The notes under the pieces were generated by a model that saw only the letters and a list, made by a program, of their open reading frames with translations, did not search any database and had not been told where the DNA came from. Position numbers and translations under genes: made by a program. This document shows positions 9,788-19,290 of a DNA stretch of 64,000 nt, piece by piece (within the stretch, counting starts at the first letter, position 1; each line of letters begins with the position of its first letter). The stretch is from Mycobacterium simiae (GTDB taxonomy: Bacteria > Actinomycetota > Actinomycetes > Mycobacteriales > Mycobacteriaceae), in NCBI RefSeq assembly GCF_010727605.1, contig NZ_AP022568.1, forward strand, positions 930,001 through 994,000. Reading direction: 5' to 3'.

Positions 9788-9830
9788 ATATCAACTATTT
9801 AATGTTTAAAATTTTGAATTATGTGGCATG
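9788..9830 (+). promoter_or_regulatory. AT-rich crtE promoter region with candidate MarR operator
   Basis: An AT-rich island in otherwise GC-rich sequence, between the divergent unknown gene and crtE. It contains TTTAATGTTTAAAA at 9798-9811. Its core TTAATGTTTAA (9799-9809) recurs exactly, in the other orientation, at 19297-19307 in the promoter region between fni and the mmpL-like gene. ATCAACT also occurs in both. Because a MarR gene lies inside the cluster, this is a reasonable operator candidate. Confidence 0.55.
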
Positions 9831-9957
9831 TTGGTGTGACCGGGGCGCTCGACGCGCCGTCGCGCCGGGCCTGTTTGTTGTTGCACCGAAGGGGTACCAA
9901 CGCGTGAATCCAAGCCGTTCACAACGGCGGCCGACCGACCGTGCGAGGGGTGCTTCG

Positions 9958-11094
9958 GTGGCAACCGTGCGTTCGTTTCCCCAGCTCCGTTCCGTGGCGC
10001 CAATGCCCGATGCCGTTGCGCTGCTGGCCGACCCGGGACAATTGGGCGCCTGGCGTCAAGGGGTGCGACAAGCGGTGCTGGCGGAGGTGGCGGAGTTCGT
10101 AGCAGCGCGTTGCGCCGCAGACCTGGGCCCCTGCGGGGTCGACGTAGCGGCCGAGGTATTGACCGAATTCGTCCAGGGCGGCAAATGCCTGCGGTCGACG
10201 TTCATGTACCTGGGCTGGCTGTGCGGCGCACCGCCGGACAGCGCGGCGCTCGCGGCGGCCGCCAGCCTGGAACTGCTGCAGGCGTTCGCGCTGCTGCAGG
10301 ACGACGTGATGGACGCATCGCCGTCCCGGCGCGGCCGTCCGTCAGCGCACGTGCAATTCACCGAGTGGCACCGGCGACGGGGTCGTTCCGGGTCGTCGCA
10401 GAAGTTCGGCGAATCGGCCGCCATCCTGCTCGGCGACCTGTGCCTGGTGTGGGCCGAGCAGATGCTGCGCGACAGCGGTGTGCACCAGGGGGCGCTGGGA
10501 CGCGCCTGGCCTCGCTACGACGCTATGCGCACCGAACTCGCGGTCGGTCAATTCGCCGATGTGGCAACCAATCTGCGTGATCTCCCGACGATGGAATCGG
10601 TGCTGGCGGTGGCCCGGATGAAGTCCGGCAACTACACGGTGCGCCGGCCGCTGGAGATCGGCGCCGCCATGGCCGACTGCGACGACGTGGTGCTAGCCGG
10701 GCTGAGCGAGTACGGGGCGGCGCTGGGCGAAGCCTTTCAGCTGCGCGACGACATTCTCGGCGTCTTCGGATCACCCACGGCCACCGGCAAACCCAACGGC
10801 GGTGACCTGAACGAGCGCAAGGCCACCAGTGTCGTGGTCGCCGCCTACCAGCTTGCCGACGCCTCCACCCGCCGGCAGTTCGGCGAACTGATCAACCGTG
10901 ACCGCCTAGACGCGGATGCCGTCGAGCATTGGCGCACGCTGATTTTGGCTACCGGCTCCGTGCAATTCATCGAGGAGTTGATCGATGACCGAGTAGCCAC
11001 CGCACGAAAGGCACTGGACGGCAGACCGTTTGACGAGCTGGCATTGGCCGCGCTGATCGATATGACAGACGTGTGCACCCGGCGGGCCGCATGA
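9958..11094 (+). CDS. crtE: Geranylgeranyl diphosphate synthase
   Basis: A 378-residue all-alpha polyprenyl synthase that makes the C20 precursor for carotenoids. The first Asp-rich motif is DDVMD in LLQDDVMDASPSRRG, and the second is LRDDILGVFG. QGGKCLRSTF near the N-terminus is the substrate-binding Lys/Arg region. The GTG start has GAGGGG about 8 bases upstream; an ATG at 10003 is an alternative. It is first in a run of genes overlapping mostly by 4 bp through the Rieske gene. Confidence 0.93.
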   Translation: MATVRSFPQLRSVAPMPDAVALLADPGQLGAWRQGVRQAVLAEVAEFVAARCAADLGPCGVDVAAEVLTEFVQGGKCLRSTFMYLGWLCGAPPDSAALAAAASLELLQAFALLQDDVMDASPSRRGRPSAHVQFTEWHRRRGRSGSSQKFGESAAILLGDLCLVWAEQMLRDSGVHQGALGRAWPRYDAMRTELAVGQFADVATNLRDLPTMESVLAVARMKSGNYTVRRPLEIGAAMADCDDVVLAGLSEYGAALGEAFQLRDDILGVFGSPTATGKPNGGDLNERKATSVVVAAYQLADASTRRQFGELINRDRLDADAVEHWRTLILATGSVQFIEELIDDRVATARKALDGRPFDELALAALIDMTDVCTRRAA

Positions 11095-12614
11095 ACGCCC
11101 GACGAGACCGGGTGGTCGTCGTGGGCGCCGGATTCGCGGGCCTGTCCGCGGCGCTGCACCTGGCCGGCCGGGGACGGGAGGTGACGGTCGTCGAGCGCGA
11201 GGGCTGGCCCGGCGGCCGAGCGGGACGGCTCGACGTCGCCGGGTATCGCATCGACACTGGGCCCACCGTGCTCACCATGCCCGACATCATCGACGAAACC
11301 TTCGCTGCCGCCGGTAAAGACCGCACCCGGTTCGTCGACTTGCAACCGGTGGATCCGGCCTACCGTGCGATGTTCGCCGACGGCAGCAGCATCGACGTGC
11401 ACGCCGACGCCGACCGGATGACCGCCGCGGTACGCGAATTCGCCGGCCCGGAACAAGCCGCAGGGTACCTGCGATTGCGCGCGTGGCTGGAACGGCTGTA
11501 CTGCACCGAGTTCGATGGATTCATCGGCGCCAACTTCCACTCACCACTGTCGCTGGTCAACAAGCGGCTGGTGCAACTGTCGGCGATCGGTGGATTCCGG
11601 CGCTGGGACACCATGGTCAAACGCCATATCGGCGACCCGCGGCTACGGCGGATCTTCACGTTCCAGTCGCTGTATGCCGGTGTCGCGCCGCAACACGCCT
11701 TGGCGGTCTATGCGGTGATCGCCTATATGGACACGGTCGCCGGGGTCTTCTTCCCACGCGGCGGGGTGCGCGCCCTGCCCGATGGCCTCGCGGCCGCAGC
11801 GGTCGAGGCTGGCGTTGAATTCCGGTACGGTGCAACGGTTTCTGCGCTGGAGCGGGCGGGGGCCCGGGTCACGGCGGTGCGCACCGTCGACGGCGAGCGC
11901 ATCCGGTGCGATGCCGTCGTGCTGACCACCGAGCTGCCGCAGACCTACGCACTGCTGGGGCGGCGGCCGCGCCGGTTGGCACCGCTACGCCCCGCGCCCT
12001 CGGCGGTGGTCATGCACGTCGGATTCCGCCCCGCCGACGCGACACCGCACGCGCATCACACCATCCTGTTCGGCGAGTCGTGGGAGCAGACGTTCACCGA
12101 CATCATCCGCCATGGCCGGACCATGCGGGACCCGTCGCTGTTGGTGGCCCGCCCCACCGTCAGCGACCCCACCCTGGCGCCGGACGGACGCGGCCTGCTT
12201 TACGTGTTGGCCCCGGCGCCGAACCTGTCCCGTGGTGACATCGATTGGTCGCGGCACGGCGAGGCCTACGCCGGCACCCTGCTGGATGCGGTACGCGACC
12301 GCCTGCTGCCCGAGTTGGGCGAGGGCGCCGAACTGCTGGGCGTGTCCACCCCCGCCGATTGGGCCAGCCAGGGCATGGCGGCCGGGACGCCGTTCGCGCT
12401 TGCCCACACCTTCGCCCAAACCGGGCCGTTCCGGCCGGCCAACACCGTGCGCGGAATCGCGAACGCCGTGCTGGCCGGGTCGTCGACCGTGCCGGGTGTG
12501 GGGGTACCGACGACGATGATCTCCGGACGGCTGGCCGCGGACCGCATCACCGGGTCGGACTCCCAAACACACGGGGCGGCAAGGGTGCTGGATCTGAAGG
12601 TGCCGCTGCCATGA
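11091..12614 (+). CDS. crtI: Phytoene desaturase
   Basis: A 507-residue FAD-dependent CrtI-type desaturase converting phytoene to lycopene. The N-terminal dinucleotide motif is VVVVGAGFAGLSAALHLAG at about 8-26, followed by WPGGRAGRL. The C-terminal FAD motif region is near VPGVGVPTTMISGRLAADRI. The ATG overlaps the crtE stop (ATGA), indicating translational coupling, and the stop overlaps crtB in the same way. Confidence 0.94.
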   Translation: MNARRDRVVVVGAGFAGLSAALHLAGRGREVTVVEREGWPGGRAGRLDVAGYRIDTGPTVLTMPDIIDETFAAAGKDRTRFVDLQPVDPAYRAMFADGSSIDVHADADRMTAAVREFAGPEQAAGYLRLRAWLERLYCTEFDGFIGANFHSPLSLVNKRLVQLSAIGGFRRWDTMVKRHIGDPRLRRIFTFQSLYAGVAPQHALAVYAVIAYMDTVAGVFFPRGGVRALPDGLAAAAVEAGVEFRYGATVSALERAGARVTAVRTVDGERIRCDAVVLTTELPQTYALLGRRPRRLAPLRPAPSAVVMHVGFRPADATPHAHHTILFGESWEQTFTDIIRHGRTMRDPSLLVARPTVSDPTLAPDGRGLLYVLAPAPNLSRGDIDWSRHGEAYAGTLLDAVRDRLLPELGEGAELLGVSTPADWASQGMAAGTPFALAHTFAQTGPFRPANTVRGIANAVLAGSSTVPGVGVPTTMISGRLAADRITGSDSQTHGAARVLDLKVPLP

Positions 12615-13564
12615 TCCGCACCGAACTGGACGCGGCCGGTGTCGCCGACCCGACGCTTCGCCTGGCCTATCGGCACTGCCGGCAAATCGCCGCCAAGCAC
12701 GGCCGCACCTACTTCCTGGCCACTCGGCTGCTGGCCCCCGACCAACGTCCGGCCGTGCACGCGCTGTACGGCTTCGCCCGCCACGCCGATGACATTCTCG
12801 ACGAATTCGACCCGACGCTGGACACCGCCGCGCGCGCACGACGCCTGCAGCGGCTCTCCGATCACCTCTTCGCCGCCGAGCGGCATCCCGCGGAGCCGGT
12901 GATCGCGGCGGTCACCGACACCATCGGCCGCTACGGCATCGCCACCGACCTGTTCGAGGACTTCCTCACCTCGATGGAGATGGATCTCACCGTCACCGAC
13001 TATCCCACCCGCGACGCCCTCAACGTCTACATGCGCGGCTCGGCGGAAGTGATTGGCTTGCAAATGCTTCCGATCCTGGGAACCGTCGCAGGGCCGGACG
13101 AGGCGGCGCCGCATGCGGCCGCCCTGGGCCGCGCCTTTCAACTCACCAACTTCCTGCGCGACGTCGACGAGGACCTGCAACGCAACCGGATCTACCTGCC
13201 CGCCGACGAACTCGCGAGCTTCGATGTCGACCGCCAATTGCTGCTGTGGTGTCACGAGCACCGCCGCACCGATCCGCGGGTGCGTGCCGCGCTGGCGGCC
13301 CAGCACGAGATCACCCGCAAGATCTACCGGTTCGCCGCCGAGGGCATCGCAGCGCTGGCTCCGCGCTCGCGCCCCTGCGTCAGCACCGCGTTGACGCTGT
13401 ACTCGGAGATCCTCGATCGCATTGCGGCAAGCGACTTCTCGGTATTCAGCGGCCGGGCGAGTGTCGCAACGTCGCGACGACTCCGCGTTGCCGCGGGCGG
13501 CCTGCTGCGATCGTGGCGGCTGCGACTCGCCGAAGCCGGGCAGCAGAATCGCGGTGCGGCGTGA
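12611..13564 (+). CDS. crtB: Phytoene synthase
   Basis: A 317-residue squalene/phytoene synthase joining two GGPP molecules head to head. The two Asp-rich motifs are present: ARHADDILDEFD at about residues 56-67 and LRDVDEDLQRNRIYLP in the C-terminal half. The start overlaps crtI by 4 bp and the stop overlaps crtYc by 4 bp. The protein is soluble or peripheral, with no signal peptide. Confidence 0.95.
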   Translation: MIRTELDAAGVADPTLRLAYRHCRQIAAKHGRTYFLATRLLAPDQRPAVHALYGFARHADDILDEFDPTLDTAARARRLQRLSDHLFAAERHPAEPVIAAVTDTIGRYGIATDLFEDFLTSMEMDLTVTDYPTRDALNVYMRGSAEVIGLQMLPILGTVAGPDEAAPHAAALGRAFQLTNFLRDVDEDLQRNRIYLPADELASFDVDRQLLLWCHEHRRTDPRVRAALAAQHEITRKIYRFAAEGIAALAPRSRPCVSTALTLYSEILDRIAASDFSVFSGRASVATSRRLRVAAGGLLRSWRLRLAEAGQQNRGAA

Positions 13565-13884
13565 CCGACCGTTGGCAATACCTGATCGTGTTGGGGTTGT
13601 GCGTGGCGATCACCGCACCGCTGGAATTCTTCGGCCCGGGGGTCTACCGGCAGCCACTTCGGCTGCTGCGCGCGGTGCTTCCGGTGGCCGCCGTGTTCCT
13701 GGTCTGGGACGCCGTCGCCATCGCCGCCGAGGTGTGGACCTACAACGGCGCCTACATCAGCGGCCTGCACATTCCGTTCGGGATACCCATCGAGGAAGTG
13801 CTGTTCTTCGTGGTGATTCCGTTGTGCGGCTTGCTGACCTACAACGCGGTGACCGCCATCCTGGCGCGGAGCAAACGCCGATGA
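13561..13884 (+). CDS. crtYc: Lycopene beta-cyclase subunit CrtYc
   Basis: A 107-residue polytopic membrane protein with three hydrophobic segments and the lycopene cyclase repeat motif FGIPIEEVLFFVVIPL. In actinobacteria CrtYc and CrtYd form a heterodimeric lycopene cyclase that corresponds to the duplicated domain of fungal bifunctional enzymes. The GTG overlaps the crtB stop (GTGA); the end overlaps crtYd by 4 bp. Confidence 0.92.
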   Translation: MTDRWQYLIVLGLCVAITAPLEFFGPGVYRQPLRLLRAVLPVAAVFLVWDAVAIAAEVWTYNGAYISGLHIPFGIPIEEVLFFVVIPLCGLLTYNAVTAILARSKRR

Positions 13885-14192
13885 CCGGGCTGGGCTACAC
13901 CGTGCCCGCCGTCGCATCGGTGTTGGCGGTGATCGGGCTGGAATTCACGTTGCTGCATACCGGGTTGTTCCGCCGGCTCGGGTACTGGTTGTCGATGCTG
14001 ATCGTGCTCGGTTTCCAGGTGCCGGTGGACGGCTGGCTGACCAAGACCAGCGCGCCGGTGGTGATCTACAACGGCCGCGACACCAGCGGGGTGCGGTTCC
14101 CGCTCGACATCCCGATCGAGGACTTCCTGTTCGGCTTCGCACTGGTCACCGCCGTCCTGCTGCTGTGGGAGTACCAGCGTGCGCATCGATAG
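13881..14192 (+). CDS. crtYd: Lycopene beta-cyclase subunit CrtYd
   Basis: A 103-residue membrane protein with three hydrophobic helices and the paired motif FPLDIPIEDFLFGFALV, the counterpart of PIEEVLFF in CrtYc. It completes the heterodimeric cyclase that makes beta-carotene. Its last 14 bp overlap the next methyltransferase gene, the largest overlap in the operon. Confidence 0.92.
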   Translation: MTGLGYTVPAVASVLAVIGLEFTLLHTGLFRRLGYWLSMLIVLGFQVPVDGWLTKTSAPVVIYNGRDTSGVRFPLDIPIEDFLFGFALVTAVLLLWEYQRAHR

Positions 14193-14901
14193 CCGGGGTC
14201 TGCCCCGCCGCGACGTGCCGAGCGCCTTCGACGTTGGGGCGCGCGCGTATGACCGGCTGGTCGGCGCCAACCCGGGCTACCACGCCGGTCTCCAGCTCTG
14301 CGCGCGCCGGATGCGAATACCCGACCGCGGCCGGGGGCTGCGGCTGCTGGACGCGGGCTGCGGCACCGGTGCGTCCACGGCGGCGCTGCTTCGGGTGGCT
14401 CCCGAGGCCCAGATCGTCGCGGTCGACGCCGCGGGCGCAATGCTGGCCGCCGCGCGGGCCAAGCGTTGGCCCGCGTCGGTCCGATTCGTACACGCGCGTA
14501 TCGAGGAGCTCACCGCGCACGGCGTCAGCGGCCCATTCGACGGCATCCTGGCCGCCTACCTGCTGCGCAACCTGGCCGACCCGGATGCTGCGCTGCGCGC
14601 ATTCCGCGACCTGCTGCGCCCGGGCGGCACGCTGGCGGTGCACGAATACTCGGTGCGCGATTCCCCTGCGGCGACGTGGATTTGGCATGCGGTGTGTTGG
14701 GGCATCATCATTCCGGCCGGCTGGTGGCACACGCGGGACACGGTGTTGTACCGGCATCTGTGGCGCAGTGTGCTGGCGTTCGACGGGGCCGCGCAATTCC
14801 GCAGCCGAATGAGCGACGCGGGCTTCGTCGCGGTGCACCACGACACCGTGGCGGGCTGGGAACGCAATGTCGTGCACACCTTCGTGGGGGTGGCGCCGTG
14901 A
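14179..14901 (+). CDS. UbiE/CrtT-like SAM methyltransferase of the carotenoid operon
   Basis: A 240-residue class I methyltransferase with motif I LLDAGCGTGAS at about residues 55-65, then VAVDAAGAML and the UbiE-like LAAYLLRNLADPDAALR. It sits between the cyclase genes and crtU, as crtT sits among the isorenieratene genes of Streptomyces. The methyl acceptor is unknown: a carotenoid, a quinone or another isoprenoid. The GTG start overlaps crtYd by 14 bp. Confidence 0.75.
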   Translation: MRIDSRGLPRRDVPSAFDVGARAYDRLVGANPGYHAGLQLCARRMRIPDRGRGLRLLDAGCGTGASTAALLRVAPEAQIVAVDAAGAMLAAARAKRWPASVRFVHARIEELTAHGVSGPFDGILAAYLLRNLADPDAALRAFRDLLRPGGTLAVHEYSVRDSPAATWIWHAVCWGIIIPAGWWHTRDTVLYRHLWRSVLAFDGAAQFRSRMSDAGFVAVHHDTVAGWERNVVHTFVGVAP

Positions 14902-16430
14902 CGATCGACGGCCGCCGCCACCGCCGCCCCGCACCCCCCGGGCTGCCCGACGCAAGCGCGCTGTCGTCCCGCCCCCGGGCCGTGGTGGTCGGCGCCGGCA
15001 TTGCCGGGCTGACTGCGGCCACCGCCCTGGCCGAGCGCGGCGTCGCCGTCGACGTGGTGGAGCGCGAACCCTACCTGGGCGGGCGGGTGGGCGGCTGGAC
15101 CGAGCCCGCAAACTCACACGGGGACAACGGCTTCCCGATGAACCGGGGATTCCACGCCTTCTTCCGCCAGTACTACAACCTGCGGTCGCTGCTGCGCCGC
15201 GTCGACCCGCAGCTGCGGATGCTGGTACCCGTCGACGACTACCCGTTGGTCGACGGTGCGGGCCGGCGAGACACTTTTCGAGGACTGCCGAGAACACCGC
15301 CGTGGAACGCACTTGTATTCGCGTTGCGCAGCCCCACATTTCGATTCGGCGATTTACTGCGCCTGGACGCCCGCGCCGCCGCCCCGCTGGCCGCCGTGTC
15401 GGTGCCGGACGTCTACTCCCAGCTCGATCACATCGACGCCGAGACCTTCCTGAAGAGCATCAACTTTCCGCAGTCCGCTCGGCATCTCGCGTTCGAGGTG
15501 TTCTCCCGCAGCTTCTTCGCCGCACCGGAGCAGCTCTCGGCCGCCGAACTGGCGACGATGTTCCACATCTACTTCCTCGGCTCCAGCGAGGGCCTCATCT
15601 TCGACGTCGCGAACGCGAATTTCGACGCGAGCCTGTGGAATCCGCTGCACCAGTACCTGCAGGACCGGGGTGTTCGGGTGCACCTCGACACCGCGGTGCG
15701 GCGGATCAACCTGTACACCGCGGCGTCCGGATACGTCGAAACGCATTCGGGAGACCGACTCAACGCCGACGCCGTGGTGCTGGCAACCGACGTGCGCGGC
15801 CTGCAACAGGTCGTGGCTGCATCCCCGGGCCTCGGTGACAACCGGTGGCGCGCCCGGATCCACGAGTTGCGCACCGCCCCGCCGTTTGTCGTGCACCGGC
15901 TGTGGCTGGACCGGCCGGTCGATTCCGGTAGGCCACCGTTCCTGGGCACCTCGGGGCATCCGCCGCTGGACAACATCAGCGTCCTCGAACGATACGAGCG
16001 CGAAGCCGCCACCTGGGCCCGCCGCTCGCGGGGCTCCGTCATCGAATTACACTACTACGCAGTCGATTCCGATACTTCTCCGGAAGACGGGATCCGACAG
16101 CTGCATCGGATGTATCCGGAGACGGCGACCGCCCGCGTGCTGCACCAATGCGTGCTGCACCACAGCGACTGTCCGCTGTTCGCCCCCGGCACGCATGCCC
16201 GGCGCCCCACCGTGACGACGCCGCATCCCGTGCTGATGCTGGCCGGCGACGGGATTCGGGTGGACCTGCCGGTGGCATTGATGGAACGTGCCGCCACCAC
16301 GGGCTGGGTCGCCGCCAATCGGCTGCTCAGCGGGTGGGGGCTGGCCGGCCACGAGCTGAGCACCGTTCCCCTGGGTGGACGCTCGAAGCTCCTTCGATCG
16401 CTAGCCCAACGGCAACGGCGGACACGATGA
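14898..16430 (+). CDS. crtU: Isorenieratene synthase (beta-carotene desaturase/methyltransferase)
   Basis: A 510-residue FAD-dependent protein related to CrtI but of the CrtU type, which turns beta-ionone rings into aromatic phi-rings. The FAD motif VVVGAGIAGLTAATALAERG is at about 32-51, then YLGGRVGGW. The CrtU-typical stretch NRGFHAFFRQYYNLRSLLRR is at about 82-101. It differs clearly from the CrtI gene in the same operon, so it is not a second phytoene desaturase. The start overlaps the methyltransferase by 4 bp and the stop overlaps the Rieske gene by 3 bp. Confidence 0.85.
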   Translation: MTIDGRRHRRPAPPGLPDASALSSRPRAVVVGAGIAGLTAATALAERGVAVDVVEREPYLGGRVGGWTEPANSHGDNGFPMNRGFHAFFRQYYNLRSLLRRVDPQLRMLVPVDDYPLVDGAGRRDTFRGLPRTPPWNALVFALRSPTFRFGDLLRLDARAAAPLAAVSVPDVYSQLDHIDAETFLKSINFPQSARHLAFEVFSRSFFAAPEQLSAAELATMFHIYFLGSSEGLIFDVANANFDASLWNPLHQYLQDRGVRVHLDTAVRRINLYTAASGYVETHSGDRLNADAVVLATDVRGLQQVVAASPGLGDNRWRARIHELRTAPPFVVHRLWLDRPVDSGRPPFLGTSGHPPLDNISVLERYEREAATWARRSRGSVIELHYYAVDSDTSPEDGIRQLHRMYPETATARVLHQCVLHHSDCPLFAPGTHARRPTVTTPHPVLMLAGDGIRVDLPVALMERAATTGWVAANRLLSGWGLAGHELSTVPLGGRSKLLRSLAQRQRRTR

Positions 16431-17443
16431 GCGTGCGCGATCGACTCCGCAGCCGCTGGCCGAAAGGCTGGCCGATCGAGGTGCTGGCGCAGCACCCGTG
16501 GGCTGAGCAACGGCCGACCTATGCCGACGCGAAGCCGAGCATCATCGAGGCCGCGTTGACTCGGTCCCAGCGCAGGCCGACGGGGAACTGGTATGCCTTC
16601 GCGGCCAGCCGCGATGTTCGGCCCGGCCGGCCGTTCGGCGCCCGCGTGGCGGGCATCGAGCTTGTCGCCTGGCGGGATCGCGACACAAATCTGTGCGTCG
16701 GCCCCGCCGCGTGTCCGCACCTGGGGGCGGATCTGGCCACCGGTGCCGTCCGCGGCGGCGTGTTGTTCTGTCGCTGGCACGGTTTGGCGTTCGACGGCCA
16801 GACGTGCGAGATGCGCTGGAAGCCCTTGCCCAGCCATGACGACGGCGTGCTGGCCTGGGTGCGCCTGGACGCCGTCGGCGCCGAGACGCCGCTGGACGCG
16901 CCGGTCGTGCCAGACCGACCGCCGAGCCCGACAGTGCACGCCGTCGCCCGCAGCGTCGGCCGCTGCGAGCCCTGCGACATCATCGCCAACCGGCTCGATC
17001 CCTGGCATGGCGCCTGGTTTCACCCGTACTCGTTCACCCGTCTCGAGGTGTTGAGCGTCCCGACGGACAGCGACGACCGGTTCGTCGTCGCGGTCACGTT
17101 TCGGATGGGCCCCGTCGGAGTGCCGGTGCTCGCGGAGTTCACCAGCCCCGAGGCACGCACCATCGTGATGCGCATCGTCGAGGGCGAAGGCACCGGCAGC
17201 GTGGTGGAAACTCATGCCACACCGGTGGGCCCGGGGCCGGACGGCGCCCCCACCGTCGCGGTCATCGAAGCCGTCGTCGCGCACTCCGAACGGCCCGGCT
17301 TCCGGCACGCCGGGCGCGCCGCGCCCTTGATCACCCCGCTGGCGCGCTATGCCGCCAACCGGCTGTGGCGCGACGATCTCGACTACGCCGAACGCCGCTA
17401 CCGGCTCCGCGCCGGCGATTCCGACACGCGCCGGCTCGTGTAG
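16427..17443 (+). CDS. Rieske [2Fe-2S] protein of the carotenoid operon (DUF5914-like)
   Basis: A 338-residue protein with an N-terminal Rieske domain: C-x-H in ACPHLGADL and C-x2-H in LFCRWHGLAF, at about residues 100-125. A long C-terminal region with DIIANRLDPWHGAWFHPYSF lacks an obvious oxygenase mononuclear iron site. Its ATG overlaps the crtU stop. I recall such Rieske/DUF5914 proteins beside crtU in actinobacteria. A plausible role is electron delivery or a terminal carotenoid oxidation; this has not been read directly. Confidence 0.78.
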   Translation: MSVRDRLRSRWPKGWPIEVLAQHPWAEQRPTYADAKPSIIEAALTRSQRRPTGNWYAFAASRDVRPGRPFGARVAGIELVAWRDRDTNLCVGPAACPHLGADLATGAVRGGVLFCRWHGLAFDGQTCEMRWKPLPSHDDGVLAWVRLDAVGAETPLDAPVVPDRPPSPTVHAVARSVGRCEPCDIIANRLDPWHGAWFHPYSFTRLEVLSVPTDSDDRFVVAVTFRMGPVGVPVLAEFTSPEARTIVMRIVEGEGTGSVVETHATPVGPGPDGAPTVAVIEAVVAHSERPGFRHAGRAAPLITPLARYAANRLWRDDLDYAERRYRLRAGDSDTRRLV

Positions 17444-17495
17444 TTCAGGCTCGAGCGCGCGGATACGCTGGGACGTCTGATGAAGGATCCGGGAA

Positions 17496-18056
17496 GTGAC
17501 CAAGCGCCGCACATCTGACCCGCAACTCAGCCGGGCTGAGTTGGAACGATCGTTGTCGGCCGATTTGCGGGCCATCACTGCGAGGTCGGATCGCGTCGGC
17601 CGTCATTTCGCCCGAATGAACGAGGTGAGCAGCAGCGACTTCCACGCGCTCCTGCACATCATGGTGGCCGAGACGGCGGGCGAGCCGTTGACGTCGGCGC
17701 AGTTACGACAACGGATGGACGTGTCGCCGGCGGCCATTACCTACCTCGTCGATCGGATGATTGAGGCCGGCCACATCCGGCGTGAAGCCGACCCGCAGGA
17801 CCGGCGCAAGTGGCTGTTGCGTTATGAGCCCACCGGAATGAGCATGGCGCACGCGTTCTTCAAACCGCTCGGCGCCCATTTCAGCACCGCGATGGCCGAT
17901 CTGAGCGACGACGACTTGCGGGCCGCGCACCGGGTGTTCACCGCGATGATCACCGCGATGTCGACGTTCGAAGACGAGGTTCTCCGCGCGGCAGCGGGCC
18001 CGCCGCAGGACTCCGATCAGCGTGCCGGGGGTCAGCGTCAGGGCGCTGCGCGGTAA
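17496..18056 (+). CDS. MarR-family transcriptional regulator
   Basis: A 186-residue winged-helix regulator. The recognition region LRQRMDVSPAAITYLVDRMI and the wing IRREADPQDRRKWLLR, at about 70-110, are typical MarR. It lies 52 bp after the Rieske gene, in the same direction, and converges on fni. It is the only DNA-binding protein gene inside the pigment block, so it is the natural candidate to control the crt and mmpL-like promoters. The GTG has a weak GGAAG ribosome-binding site upstream. Confidence 0.88.
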   Translation: MTKRRTSDPQLSRAELERSLSADLRAITARSDRVGRHFARMNEVSSSDFHALLHIMVAETAGEPLTSAQLRQRMDVSPAAITYLVDRMIEAGHIRREADPQDRRKWLLRYEPTGMSMAHAFFKPLGAHFSTAMADLSDDDLRAAHRVFTAMITAMSTFEDEVLRAAAGPPQDSDQRAGGQRQGAAR

Positions 18057-18077
18057 ACGCCGCCGCGCTGCCCACGA

Positions 18078-19139
18078 TTACCCGCCATCGTTCCCGCCCG
18101 CGACGGTGGTCAATCCGACGCCGCGCAGTGCCTCCAGATTCCACGCGCCACAGCCGTGCAGGCATACCCGCATCTCGTCGATGATGTCGCGCAGCACAGC
18201 CGTCACCGCGGCAGCGGACTCGATGGCCGCCGACAGCAGCGGGCGGGCAACGGCCACCACGTCGGCACCTAGGCACAGCGCCTTGGCGGCATCCGTTCCG
18301 GTCCGGATGCCGCCGGAGGCGACCAACGGGAGGCCGGGCAGCGCTGCACGCACCTCTCGTACCGCCTGCGCGGTCGGTATGCCCCACTCGGCCAGATCGG
18401 GGTAGCGCACTTGGCCGTAGCGGACGAGTTGCTCGACCCGCGACCACGACGTGCCGCCGGCCCCGGCCACATCGATCGCGGCCACCGGGGGTTCACCGGT
18501 CAAGCGCAGGAGTTCACCGACGGCACCAGCGCCGATCCCGTGCCCCACTTCCTTCAGCAGCACTGGATAACCCAGCAGGCCGGTCAGGTCATGCAACCGG
18601 TCCAGCGAGCCGGCGAAGTCGGTGTCGCCGTCGCGCTGGATGGCTTCTTGTAACGGATTAGTATGCACGGCAAGCGCATTCGCACCCACCCGGTCGAGTG
18701 CCGCAGCGATGTCGGACAGCGCGTCCTTGGTGAACTGGGACAGGCCGATGTTGCCGAGCAGCAGTACGTCGGGCGCCACGTCACGCACGGCGAAGCTCGC
18801 CGCGGCCCGCTCCCCCGATGGGCCGCGCAGCATGACGCGTTGCGATCCGAGCATCATGCCGATGCCCAATTGTTGTGCCGCGGCAGCCAGATTGCGGTTG
18901 ATTGTCCCGGAGAGGCGGGCGCCACCGGTCATGGCTCCGATCAGGATTGGCGCCCGCAGCCGCACGCCGAGAAATTCGGTGGACAGATCGATGTCGCCGA
19001 GGTTGGTCTGGGTCAATGCGTTGTACGTCAGCCGATAGTGCTCAAGGCCCGTCGTCACGTGCCGGTACCCGACATCGTCGTGCAGACAGACGTCGATGTG
19101 GCGGCGCTTGCGGGTGCTGATCTGGCCGCGACGGTCCAT
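18078..19139 (-). CDS. fni: Type 2 isopentenyl-diphosphate isomerase (FMN-dependent)
   Basis: A 353-residue FMN/NADPH-dependent TIM-barrel isomerase interconverting IPP and DMAPP, which supplies the crt pathway. Typical segments include [11 protein letters not shown] at the N-terminus, [22 protein letters not shown], the loop LKEVGHGIG and [15 protein letters not shown] near the C-terminal phosphate site. The ATG was chosen because the upstream extension crosses the AT-rich promoter region. It is unrelated to the type 1 Idi of M. tuberculosis, so it is probably an acquired partner of the pigment genes. Confidence 0.93.
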   Translation of the reverse strand: MDRRGQISTRKRRHIDVCLHDDVGYRHVTTGLEHYRLTYNALTQTNLGDIDLSTEFLGVRLRAPILIGAMTGGARLSGTINRNLAAAAQQLGIGMMLGSQRVMLRGPSGERAAASFAVRDVAPDVLLLGNIGLSQFTKDALSDIAAALDRVGANALAVHTNPLQEAIQRDGDTDFAGSLDRLHDLTGLLGYPVLLKEVGHGIGAGAVGELLRLTGEPPVAAIDVAGAGGTSWSRVEQLVRYGQVRYPDLAEWGIPTAQAVREVRAALPGLPLVASGGIRTGTDAAKALCLGADVVAVARPLLSAAIESAAAVTAVLRDIIDEMRVCLHGCGAWNLEALRGVGLTTVAGGNDGG

Positions 19140-19290
19140 CGTCAGGTCATACCCATCCGGGCAGCGCGGACGCGCGTCTGTTCGATGAGCTGCCGCATGG
19201 TGTGTGGTTCTTCCAACTCCGCACGTTCGGTGGTGCCCAGGTCCGGGTACCTCAGAATCGCAGCATACTGGTTTTTCCGCGCGATCGTTA

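Noticed and set aside
9562..9957. Long N-terminal extension of CrtE
   Set aside because: It crosses the divergent gene and AT-rich promoter; no GGPP synthase has such a leader, and the GTG at 9958 has a good ribosome-binding site.
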